A DNA stretch of 11,969 nt from Gammaproteobacteria bacterium (GTDB lineage: Bacteria; Pseudomonadota; Gammaproteobacteria; SZUA-229): contig JALTRC010000210.1 in assembly GCA_026998145.1 (NCBI GenBank), positions 1 to 11,969 on the forward strand. Reading direction: 5' to 3'. A program made the translations under genes and the position numbers. Positions 1 to 4,931 of the stretch are shown piece by piece. Below the pieces are notes generated by a model. The model was not told the DNA's origin, ran no database searches, and worked only from the letters and a program-made list of their open reading frames with translations. The stretch's first letter is position 1; each line of letters starts with the position of its first letter.

Positions 1-246
1 TATTACAACTGGCATATTGATGGGGGCAGTCATGATTTTGCCGACCGGCAATTAGTGGCCCTGTGGTATTTAAATGACGTACCCGGCCCGGGTGGTGCAA
101 CTGAATTTATGTTTCAGGATGTGGCGGTACAGCCCAAACAGGGCGCACTGGCACTCTTCCCCCCCTTCTGGACCCATGAACACCGTAATTCAAAATTAAT
201 GAAAGGGGTGAAATATGTGGCCACGACCTGGTTAAGTTTTGCCTGA
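1..246 (+). CDS. Fe(II)/2-oxoglutarate oxygenase, C-terminal part (5' end outside window)
   Basis: Open in frame from the first base to the TGA at 244-246, so the N-terminus lies outside the window. The 81 visible residues look like the C-terminal half of a double-stranded beta-helix oxygenase of the 2OG-Fe(II) superfamily (prolyl-4-hydroxylase-like). There is an HxD iron motif (WHIDGG, near the window start), a strand reading LWYLND followed by the GGATEF turn that is common in this family, a PKQGALALFPPFWTHEH segment supplying the distal iron-binding His, and a Lys near KGVKY where the family usually has its 2-oxoglutarate anchor (often Arg or Lys). The substrate cannot be told. Its stop lies two bases before the next gene's ATG, so the two are probably co-transcribed. 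An internal GTG at 55 is not the start, because the HxD motif precedes it. Confidence 0.75.
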   Translation, partial: YYNWHIDGGSHDFADRQLVALWYLNDVPGPGGATEFMFQDVAVQPKQGALALFPPFWTHEHRNSKLMKGVKYVATTWLSFA

Positions 247-248
247 TA

Positions 249-677
249 ATGGAAATACGTTCGCCGGAAACACAGAAAGAATTTAAGGACTATTATCATC
301 TGCGCTGGAAAATTTTAAGACAGCCCTGGCAACAACCGGAAGGCAGTGAACAGGATAACGAAGAAGATACCAGCTACCATATTATTGCCGTAGAAAATAA
401 CCGAATTGCTGGTGTTGCCCGCTTGCAGGTATTCGATAAAGAGCAGCTGCAATTACGCTATATGGCCGTTGACAATGTTTTTCAGGGAACGGGTGTTGGG
501 CGCAAAATAATGCAACATGCAGAGAGCCATGCCAGACAACAGGGCTATAAAGCCATCATACTAAACGCCCGCGAAAATGCGCTGGGATTTTATTTACGCC
601 TGGGTTATCAGCAGCAGGAAAAAACCTGTCTTTTATTTGATTCCATTCAACATTATAAAATGCATAAAACCCTGTAA
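249..677 (+). CDS. GNAT-family N-acetyltransferase
   Basis: A 142-residue single-domain protein of usual GNAT length. The acetyl-CoA binding motif A is clear at about residues 74-95: strand LRYMAVDNVFQGTGVGRKIM contains the Q-x-x-G-x-G pyrophosphate loop, followed by the helix. The later NARENALGFYLRLGYQ segment (about 116-132) is the usual motif B region with its Tyr. The family transfers acetyl from acetyl-CoA to an amine on a small molecule, a peptide or a protein; the substrate here is not predictable. The N-terminal LRWKILRQPW resembles a subgroup of small stand-alone GNATs. The start follows the upstream oxygenase stop by two bases, which suggests translational coupling. The gene ends 14 bases from the stop of the convergent - strand gene, with no clear terminator between them. 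Confidence 0.85.
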   Translation: MEIRSPETQKEFKDYYHLRWKILRQPWQQPEGSEQDNEEDTSYHIIAVENNRIAGVARLQVFDKEQLQLRYMAVDNVFQGTGVGRKIMQHAESHARQQGYKAIILNARENALGFYLRLGYQQQEKTCLLFDSIQHYKMHKTL

Positions 678-691
678 GTTCTAACAGCGTT

Positions 692-1024
692 TTATTCGGG
701 GGCGTTTAATACAATATCAATATCCTGCATCTCATATTCTGTATCAACAGTAACATGATTCAATGTAGGTGCCTTGTATAAAATATAGGCTGCATTAATA
801 TACAACATGCGCTTGTCTTCTCTGGCCATAGCACTGGCAACCCTGTCAGCGGCCACCTGGCAACGCTCAAAATCACCGGGAGAGTCTACCCAGTAGCGCC
901 CCATTTGCACGCCACCGTCAAACTCTTTATCTATATCTTCACAAACCGGTTTTAATTCTTCTAATAGTTTTTCAGGTATATCCAGTTGAAAATTTTCCTG
1001 GTCGATGGTGATATCAAAAAGCAT
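692..1024 (-). CDS. Conserved-looking hypothetical protein, 110 residues
   Basis: I do not recognise this family. The start is chosen at the ATG at 1022-1024 (protein begins MLFDITIDQENF) because GGAGA lies 10 bases upstream of it. The longer reading from 1090 (132 residues) has no ribosome binding site and would put the start only 15 bases from the divergent gene's start. The protein is soluble and acidic, with no signal peptide or membrane segment and one or two Cys. It contains GRYWVDSPGDFERCQ, a helical AADRVASAMAREDKRM stretch and a beta-rich acidic C-terminus (TEYEMQDIDIVLNAPE). It is divergent from the PKHD hydroxylase gene and convergent with the acetyltransferase gene. The context gives no function. 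Confidence 0.6.
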   Translation of the reverse strand: MLFDITIDQENFQLDIPEKLLEELKPVCEDIDKEFDGGVQMGRYWVDSPGDFERCQVAADRVASAMAREDKRMLYINAAYILYKAPTLNHVTVDTEYEMQDIDIVLNAPE

Positions 1025-1105
1025 TCGTTTATAGTCTCCGGCTAATAGCGGGTGTATTATAACAGAGCCGCCGGGCAATATTCCTTTCATGTTATGTGAG
1101 AAATT

Positions 1106-1780
1106 ATGCTAGTTACTGTTCACAATGTTTTAACAAAAGATGAGCTTGCCTCTATTCGCAAACTGCTGGACGGAGCAAGATTTTCTGATGGCCGTTTAAG
1201 CGCCGGTTTAACTGCCCGCAAGGTTAAAAAAAATGAAGAGCTGCCGGTTAATGATCAGCTCCATCAGCAGCTGAATCACATTGTTATGAATCGATTATTA
1301 CAGCACCCGGTTTTTCAATCGGCGGTTTTACCTCACCGGGTGGCGACACCTTTTTATGCCCGCTACACGGAAGGCATGGAATACGGCAATCATGTGGATG
1401 ATCCGATTATGGGCCCCATGAATGCCCGTTATCGCACCGATGTTTCCATGACATTATTTTTAAATGAGCCGGATGAATATGATGGGGGTGAAACGGTTAT
1501 TCATACACAAACGGGCGAGCAGAAAATCAAACTAAAAGCAGGGGATGCAGTGACCTACCCTTCCGGCAGCCTGCACCATGTTGCGAAAGTCACCCGTGGT
1601 ACTCGTCTGGTGGCAGTGTCATGGATACAGAGCATGATACGGGATCCGGCACAGCGAGAATTACTGTTTAATTTACATAAAACCCGCGAAACCCTGCAAA
1701 ACAAATACCCGGATGACGAGGAAGTGGTCAAAATCGATCACGCCTATATTAATCTGGTGCGTATGTGGAGCGAGATATAA
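1106..1780 (+). CDS. PKHD-type Fe(II)/2-oxoglutarate hydroxylase (PiuC/YbiX family)
   Basis: At 224 residues this matches the length of E. coli YbiX and Pseudomonas PiuC. The iron site is readable: H96-V-D98 in YGNHVDDP, H157 in YPSGSLHHV, and R167 (GTRLVAVSW) as the 2-oxoglutarate anchor. The N-terminal pattern, with DGRLSAGLTARKVKKNEEL at about residues 28-46, and the C-terminal helical tail with a conserved-looking WIQSMIRDPAQRELLF are typical of this family, which is often linked to iron uptake in other bacteria. The real substrate is generally unknown. The ATG at 1106 follows TGTGAGAA, a fair ribosome binding site. No TonB receptor or siderophore gene is visible next to it, so an iron-uptake role cannot be inferred here. 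Confidence 0.85.
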   Translation: MLVTVHNVLTKDELASIRKLLDGARFSDGRLSAGLTARKVKKNEELPVNDQLHQQLNHIVMNRLLQHPVFQSAVLPHRVATPFYARYTEGMEYGNHVDDPIMGPMNARYRTDVSMTLFLNEPDEYDGGETVIHTQTGEQKIKLKAGDAVTYPSGSLHHVAKVTRGTRLVAVSWIQSMIRDPAQRELLFNLHKTRETLQNKYPDDEEVVKIDHAYINLVRMWSEI

Positions 1781-1810
1781 GTTTTGACCACAAGCATAAT
1801 TTAACGTCTT

Positions 1811-1880
1811 TTTAACCACAGGGAACACGAAGCCTTCCCTGGATTTTCTCTGTGTACCTCCGTGTCCCCTGTGATTAAAG
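1811..1880. repeat. Imperfect inverted repeat, likely dispersed intergenic element
   Basis: The left arm at 1811-1832 (TTTAACCACAGGGAACACG and on) is the imperfect reverse complement of 1857-1879 (CTCCGTGTCCCCTGTGATTA and on). About 17 of 20 positions pair, with a 25-base centre that carries a second short pairing (AGGGAA / TTCCCT). The wording CCACAGGGAACACGAAG resembles the small 'CACAGAGRACACRGAG' palindromic elements dispersed between genes in many proteobacteria. That resemblance is from memory and has not been searched. It lies between the PKHD hydroxylase stop and a bidirectional terminator, and could act as a 3'-end hairpin. Confidence 0.55.
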
Positions 1881-1899
1881 CTCTTTTATAAAAGCAATA

Positions 1900-1927
1900 A
1901 AAAAGCCGGAACAATGTCCGGCTTTTT
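1900..1927. terminator. Bidirectional Rho-independent terminator
   Basis: An 11-bp perfect stem, AAAAAGCCGGA / TCCGGCTTTTT, encloses a 6-base loop (ACAATG). It is flanked by an A run on the left and a T run on the right, so it has a U tract in either direction. It is placed between convergent genes (the PKHD hydroxylase on + and the 67-residue protein on -) and would serve both. Confidence 0.85.
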
Positions 1928-1948
1928 CAATACCTGGGTTAACAGATC

Positions 1949-2152
1949 TTAACGATGTGAACCCTTGTCAGCGTGGGCTGCATCAACCAGCTCCATTGCT
2001 TTAGACATAAAAGTCTCGCGGTAACCATCCAGAGCATGACCCGCTTCTGGAGTGAAGTAGTTTTTCGCATCAAAACCGTTCTTGTGCTCTTCTTCGATAA
2101 ACTTCTTCTGCATTTCGATCAGCTCTTTGATCAGTGTATTTCTATCACTCAT
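1949..2152 (-). CDS. Small helical hypothetical protein, 67 residues
   Basis: Start at the ATG at 2150-2152 (MSDRNTLIKELIEMQKKF). AAGGTGG sits 5 bases upstream and overlaps a possible GTG start at 2161, so the longer 70-residue form is unlikely. The protein is highly charged and predicted mostly helical, without Cys, signal peptide or membrane segments. It has an amphipathic first helix (residues 6-25), a central KNYFTPEAGHALDGYRETF and a polar tail ending DKGSHR. I do not recognise the family. It is downstream of the DsrC paralogue on the same strand, separated by a hairpin and with its own candidate -10 box. Position suggests an accessory role in sulfur metabolism, but this is inference only. 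Confidence 0.7.
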   Translation of the reverse strand: MSDRNTLIKELIEMQKKFIEEEHKNGFDAKNYFTPEAGHALDGYRETFMSKAMELVDAAHADKGSHR

Positions 2153-2205
2153 GGTATCCACCTTATGAATTCATTATCTGTGCGGCTAAATGTGCAAGCT
2201 GCGCA

Positions 2206-2211
2206 ATTATA
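2206..2211 (-). promoter_or_regulatory. Candidate -10 box for the 67-residue gene
   Basis: A perfect TATAAT on the - strand, about 55 bases upstream of the ATG at 2152, preceded by an A/T-rich stretch. No convincing -35 hexamer is seen at the usual distance, so this is a weak call. Confidence 0.4.
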
Positions 2212-2226
2212 GCCGTATTTTAATTG

Positions 2227-2260
2227 TTTTGCCTCTACCCCAATAGTAATAGAGGCAAAA
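2227..2260 (-). terminator. Hairpin after the DsrC paralogue, probable 3' end or processing signal
   Basis: An 11-bp perfect stem, TTTTGCCTCTA / TAGAGGCAAAA, encloses a 12-base loop and begins 14 bases after the stop of the DsrC paralogue. There is no long U tract after the stem on the - strand (it continues CAATTAAAAT), so it may be a weak terminator or an mRNA-stabilising hairpin rather than a full stop. Confidence 0.5.
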
Positions 2261-2274
2261 CAGCCAATTATTGC

Positions 2275-2595
2275 TTAGTAACCACCCTTACGTGTGGACA
2301 TTGGGCAACCGCCAATCTTCAGACCCTGCTTGGAAGGCATGCCGGGGAACATTTCATACATTTCTTTAGATGTCAGCTTACGACCCCATTTTTTACCCAT
2401 GGCTTTCATAATGCCGCGCTCATTAGGCTCGTTACCGCCCAGAGTTTCTTCACGAACATATCGAACCACATCCCAATGCTCTTCAGTAGGCTCTATGCCT
2501 TCTTCTGCAAATAACTCGGCCGCAATTTCTTCTGTCCATTCATTTGCATCGACCAGGTAACCTTTGTCTGTTCTTTCAACTGCATCAAGTGCCAT
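2275..2595 (-). CDS. DsrC/TusE-family paralogue lacking both DsrC redox cysteines (RspA-like)
   Basis: 106 residues, full family length. It aligns along its whole length with the true DsrC at 8571-8903: GYLVDANEWTEEIAAELFAEE matches the N-terminal region, EEHWDVVRYVREE matches the helix DAHWEVINFLREYY, and KKWGRKLTSKEMYEMFPGMP matches the KKLG...YLYELFPYGP region before the flexible C-terminal arm. In the arm, the position of DsrC's Cys98 is Leu and the penultimate Cys is Gly. A single Cys97 sits six residues after the lost one, in KIGGCPMSTRKGGY. The protein therefore cannot form the DsrC intramolecular disulfide or trisulfide in the usual way. Family members without these cysteines have been called RspA and are thought to be regulatory. 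The start ATG at 2593-2595 has GAGG 8 bases upstream. A candidate promoter and a palindrome shared with dsrA lie upstream. Confidence 0.85.
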   Translation of the reverse strand: MALDAVERTDKGYLVDANEWTEEIAAELFAEEGIEPTEEHWDVVRYVREETLGGNEPNERGIMKAMGKKWGRKLTSKEMYEMFPGMPSKQGLKIGGCPMSTRKGGY

Positions 2596-2648
2596 AATAA
2601 ACGCCTCAATTAACTGTTAATAACTTACGATTGAAATTTCGGTGGCAC

Positions 2649-2657
2649 AATATCGCA
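2649..2657 (-). promoter_or_regulatory. Candidate extended -10 for the DsrC paralogue
   Basis: On the - strand TGCGATATT fits an extended -10 (TGn followed by a TATAAT-like hexamer), about 54 bases upstream of the ATG. It resembles TGCTATATT upstream of dsrA. No strong -35 is seen. If it is real, the DsrC paralogue can be transcribed separately from the Cas6-like gene before it. Confidence 0.4.
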
Positions 2658-2677
2658 TATATCACCCTGAAAATCAC

Positions 2678-2695
2678 CTATCCCATTAGCGATAG
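2678..2695. promoter_or_regulatory. Palindrome shared with the dsrA upstream region
   Basis: CTATCCCATTAGCGATAG, an inverted repeat with 7-base arms and one mismatch around a 4-base centre. Sixteen of 17 bases match the element at 4759-4775. It lies between the Cas6-like gene and the DsrC paralogue, about 20 bases upstream of the candidate -10, a position that suits a DNA-binding regulator. As RNA it could also fold into a short hairpin. Confidence 0.5.
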
Positions 2696-2707
2696 TTTGT
2701 ACACCCA

Positions 2708-3418
2708 CTAAGATGTACCGTCAAAATGGGTCTGCTCGGCGCCGCCGCCTACTGCATCTATGCCCTTGTGGGGAATAAACAGGCCGAAGCCCATTTTGCG
2801 ACCTTCGCCAATGCCATGCTTCTGTAGCCTGACTGCCTCATCCGGGTTCAGGTCGGCCACCATAAAGTTTACCGTCTGCACCTTGCCCTGATCGGTTTCA
2901 AATTCATTGCGCGTACCGCACAATGCCTTATGCAGGCGGATATCCAGTTTCGCCATTTCCTCTACCATGCGTTCGATAAACTGCTGCTCGGTTTCGTTTT
3001 CATGAAGCACTACATAGCGGGAAAACTGTGTACCCAAAGGCGAGAAGGGCTTTAACTGATATTTACCCACCTTGATTGTGCTATCCCCCACCTGCAGCAC
3101 TTTGCCAACCAGTGCCTGGGCATCTTGGTGACGACTTTTCGGCAGGCGAAGATGCATTTTGGAACGATGGGACAGGTAAATAAAACCGCCATCGTCTTCA
3201 TCGGGCCGCTGCCAGCCATTACCTGTCGACGCCCCGTGAATGGTGTGTATACCGGCAAATTCCTCATCAGCCATCCAGGGCAGCTCCTGCAAAATAGCCT
3301 GCGACAGATCATAGGCATGATCCAGGGCGATTTGCTTGCAGTCGATTTTAAATACCAGGTCTGCAACCTCATCAGGCACCACAAAAGGCTGCTTTTTTTT
3401 ATCTTCTTCCCACAACAT
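2708..3418 (-). CDS. Cas6/Cmx6-like protein (RAMP-fold RNA endonuclease family), no CRISPR array nearby
   Basis: 236 residues. The overall pattern fits the Cas6/Cmx6 group (the Cas6 of the MYXAN type I subtype). It has an N-terminal VFKIDCKQIALDHAYDLSQ with a His (H34) at the place where these proteins carry a conserved 'DH-Y-L' motif, then GIHTIHG (about 56-62), then a strand pair ending SKMHLRLPKSR (86-96). A VGKVLQVGDSTIKVGKYQLKPF region follows, and then the C-terminal glycine-rich RAMP loop GIGEGRKMGFGLFIPHK (202-218), the clearest mark of the Cas6 family. Known Cas6 proteins cut CRISPR transcripts at repeat hairpins. No array or other cas gene is visible here, and the gene sits in a row of sulfur-oxidation genes, so the RNA target is open. 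AGAGAG precedes the ATG. It is 16 bases after the 64-residue gene, so they are probably co-transcribed. Confidence 0.7.
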   Translation of the reverse strand: MLWEEDKKKQPFVVPDEVADLVFKIDCKQIALDHAYDLSQAILQELPWMADEEFAGIHTIHGASTGNGWQRPDEDDGGFIYLSHRSKMHLRLPKSRHQDAQALVGKVLQVGDSTIKVGKYQLKPFSPLGTQFSRYVVLHENETEQQFIERMVEEMAKLDIRLHKALCGTRNEFETDQGKVQTVNFMVADLNPDEAVRLQKHGIGEGRKMGFGLFIPHKGIDAVGGGAEQTHFDGTS

Positions 3419-3434
3419 GTATGACTACTCTCTC

Positions 3435-3629
3435 TTAGGGTCGATCAGGAAAAGTAAAGGCAACCTCAACCCTGTCCTGCCAGTCTTTCGGGGTATCCTG
3501 AAAAGGTGGGCGCACATCCACATCCATATGCAGCTCACCGCCTCTGGCCTTATTCCTGACGATTTCCAGCAGGTCTTCAAAATTATCCAGATCATGCTCA
3601 ACTTTTAATATATCACTCAGATAAAACAT
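3435..3629 (-). CDS. Small hypothetical protein, 64 residues, between oxygenase and Cas6-like genes
   Basis: Not recognised. It is acidic and has no Cys or membrane segment. The first part looks helical (LDNFEDLLEIVRNKAR, about 15-30), and the second part has two likely beta strands (GELHMDVDVRPPF and DRVEVAFTFPDRP) separated by a turn with DTPKDW. The ribosome binding site is weak (AAAAAG). The gene is credible because it is packed tightly in the same direction between two genes, with gaps of 15 and 16 bases. That packing with the Cas6-like gene suggests a shared function or a partner protein, which is inference. Confidence 0.65.
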   Translation of the reverse strand: MFYLSDILKVEHDLDNFEDLLEIVRNKARGGELHMDVDVRPPFQDTPKDWQDRVEVAFTFPDRP

Positions 3630-3644
3630 AGCTTTTTAGATTCT

Positions 3645-4526
3645 TCAAGTATTGGCAACGCGATCATAATAACGCGCCCGGTAAAGTAAACGCCCCGCCC
3701 CCTTGTCCGCATCAATGAAGCGACTACGGTTATGCAGCACATTGTTGCAGATTATACCTTCTCCGGGCTGCAACCTATAAGCAATAACATAAGGGTTATT
3801 TTCACAAAGCAAAGTATTTAAACAGGCCACCGCCTCGCGGGTGAGCTCATCGTCCCGCCATTCGATATTCCGGCTGCGGGCCGAATAGCGCATATGCAGA
3901 CGGCCATTATCCGCCATCAGCGAAAATACCGGGCCGCTTTGCGCCGGGCGTATTTCCCTGCCATTTTCAATATTAGGGGGGATAGTCATGGCCTGTGGAT
4001 GCATCAACGCCTGAATATAGGCCGGATTTTCATCTCTGAGCTGAATATAGGCCAGCTCATGATCCATCAACAGGTTTTCACCACCAGTGGCAGCCGCCCG
4101 AACACAGTGCATGGAGATGGCGCGAATTTGTTTATCCGGGGTATTGTAATAGCCATCCGTATGCCAGCTCAGAGGCCTGTCCGTATAGGGGATATAGGTA
4201 TTGGCCCGACCCATATCCTTTACCTGCAGGGCAGTGATATTATCCTCATCGGAACACAGGTTGCCATCCAGACGCTGCAAACCAAGCCCCTGCCCTAGCG
4301 CCAGCACAAAGGCTTTTTCAGGCAGCCGCCCCTCGGGCATACGATAAAAAGCCATATTGTATAAGCCGATAAGATTCTGCAAACAGGCAATATCATTAAC
4401 AGATAACGCTTCATCACTGATATTGCAGAAAAGCTTTTCAGTATTCAGCGGATAGCCCTCAAGCTTAGCCCGACGCCAGCTCTGGTATGCAAGATCATTA
4501 TTCAGATTAAACGGCTCTGCGGACAT
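3645..4526 (-). CDS. TauD/TfdA-type Fe(II)/2-oxoglutarate oxygenase
   Basis: 293 residues from the ATG at 4524-4526. This start is preferred over 4556 and 4541 because GGAAG lies 5 bases before it and a TATAAT lies about 32 bases upstream; a start at 4556 would have no binding site. The iron ligands are visible: H122-T-D124 in WHTDGYY and H265 in CNNVLHNRSRF, with R279/R283 (GRLLYRARY) as candidates for the 2-oxoglutarate carboxylate contact. GGENLLMDHELAY (148-160) is typical of the fold. The family hydroxylates a range of small molecules, including taurine and other sulfonates, using O2. The substrate is unknown. It is the first gene of the divergent block facing dsrA, which suggests a link to sulfur chemistry, but sulfonate use is not shown. 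Confidence 0.85.
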   Translation of the reverse strand: MSAEPFNLNNDLAYQSWRRAKLEGYPLNTEKLFCNISDEALSVNDIACLQNLIGLYNMAFYRMPEGRLPEKAFVLALGQGLGLQRLDGNLCSDEDNITALQVKDMGRANTYIPYTDRPLSWHTDGYYNTPDKQIRAISMHCVRAAATGGENLLMDHELAYIQLRDENPAYIQALMHPQAMTIPPNIENGREIRPAQSGPVFSLMADNGRLHMRYSARSRNIEWRDDELTREAVACLNTLLCENNPYVIAYRLQPGEGIICNNVLHNRSRFIDADKGAGRLLYRARYYDRVANT

Positions 4527-4557
4527 CAGGTCTTCCAGCATTGATAAGGCACACATT

Positions 4558-4563
4558 ATTATA
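4558..4563 (-). promoter_or_regulatory. Candidate -10 box for the divergent block
   Basis: A perfect TATAAT on the - strand, about 32 bases before the preferred ATG at 4526, which would give a leader of about 25 bases. No convincing -35. It supports the shorter start of the TauD-like gene. Confidence 0.4.
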
Positions 4564-4684
4564 TGTATATGAAAGGCGCCGAGTGTACCTGCTTAGCCAA
4601 AATTAGCAAACCCTGATACAGCAATAGCCGCCATTTTCGCCACAATTTAATTTATCGGTGAATTAGTTACTTCGAATCAGATTG

Positions 4685-4693
4685 TGCTATATT
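4685..4693 (+). promoter_or_regulatory. Candidate extended -10 promoter for the dsr operon
   Basis: TGCTATATT fits an extended -10. A weak -35 candidate (TTACTT at 4667-4672) is spaced 15 bases upstream. A start near 4700 would leave a leader of about 270 bases before dsrA. A second, weaker candidate is TAGAAT at 4831-4836, which would put the palindrome at 4759 upstream of the promoter. Which is used cannot be told from sequence. Confidence 0.4.
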
Positions 4694-4698
4694 ACGTG

Positions 4699-4715
4699 CC
4701 CTTAAGTTTTAAGGG
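4699..4715. repeat. Perfect 7-bp inverted repeat beside the candidate dsr promoter
   Basis: CCCTTAA-GTT-TTAAGGG begins six bases after the candidate -10, covering the likely transcription start. It could be an operator, or a hairpin at the 5' end of the transcript. Confidence 0.5.
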
Positions 4716-4726
4716 TGCTGCCTGAA

Positions 4727-4887
4727 CCAGAGCGTTATTAAGGGCGCAAATTTACCAATATCCCATTAGGGATAGCTGGATAGAGATCCCATCCCCCATG
4801 GGTAGGATGTTCTGAATGGCGCTCTGGCCATAGAATGCACCGCACTGAGAGAGGCGTGAGCTCGGTTAGCACTGAAATCACGTCTTT
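4727..4887 (+). ncRNA. Candidate structured leader RNA upstream of dsrA
   Basis: An outer 8-bp perfect stem (CCAGAGCG 4727-4734 with CGCTCTGG 4820-4827) encloses three short hairpins in a row: TATCCC/GGGATA (4759-4774, loop ATTA), GGAT/ATCC (4778-4789) and CCCAT/ATGGG (4788-4802, loop of five C; it shares two bases with the previous one, so they compete). Downstream, 4850-4859 can pair with 4878-4887 in a 10-bp stem including wobble pairs. This is more hairpin potential than an ordinary 5' leader needs, but no known RNA family is recognised and the fold was worked out by eye, without energy calculation. Confidence 0.4.
4759..4774. promoter_or_regulatory. Palindrome shared with the DsrC paralogue upstream region
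   Basis: TATCCC-ATTA-GGGATA, perfect 6-base arms, followed by G as in the copy at 2678-2695. The two copies differ at only one base over 17. Both precede sulfur-oxidation genes. I do not recognise the motif as the site of a known regulator. Confidence 0.5.
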
Positions 4888-4908
4888 GAAGATTTTACAA
4901 ACCTATTA

Positions 4909-4931
4909 GGGGCGCGGGTAAAACCCTCCCC
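4909..4931 (+). promoter_or_regulatory. GC-rich hairpin just upstream of the dsrA ribosome binding site
   Basis: GGGG (4909-4912) and GGG (4916-4918) pair with CCC (4924-4926) and CCCC (4928-4931) around a TAAAA loop, with a small internal loop. It ends 30 bases before GGAG (4962-4965), the dsrA ribosome binding site, and has no U tract, so it is not a terminator. It may affect translation or mRNA stability. The rest of the 4,527-4,971 gap holds the other elements listed and no credible gene. Confidence 0.45.

Noticed and set aside
1025..1090. Longer start (132 residues) for the unknown - strand protein
   Set aside because: No ribosome binding site upstream; GGAGA favours the ATG at 1024.
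2153..2161. GTG start giving a 70-residue form of the small - strand protein
   Set aside because: The GTG overlaps the AAGGTGG binding site that serves the ATG at 2152.
3125..3424. Open frames opposite the Cas6-like, TauD-like and dsr genes
   Set aside because: They are antisense shadows without binding sites or sensible protein patterns, lying opposite genes with clear family motifs.
4527..4556. Longer start (303 residues) of the TauD-like protein
   Set aside because: The extra ten residues have no ribosome binding site and lie at the candidate transcription start. The ATG at 4526 has GGAAG 5 bases upstream.
2678..4774. CRISPR array associated with the Cas6-like gene
   Set aside because: Only two copies of a short palindrome, 2 kb apart and in opposite orientation to the genes. 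There are no regularly spaced repeats anywhere in the window.
4798..4815. Five-codon leader peptide in the dsrA leader (ATG to TGA)
   Set aside because: No ribosome binding site before it and no run of regulatory codons; it is likely to be chance.
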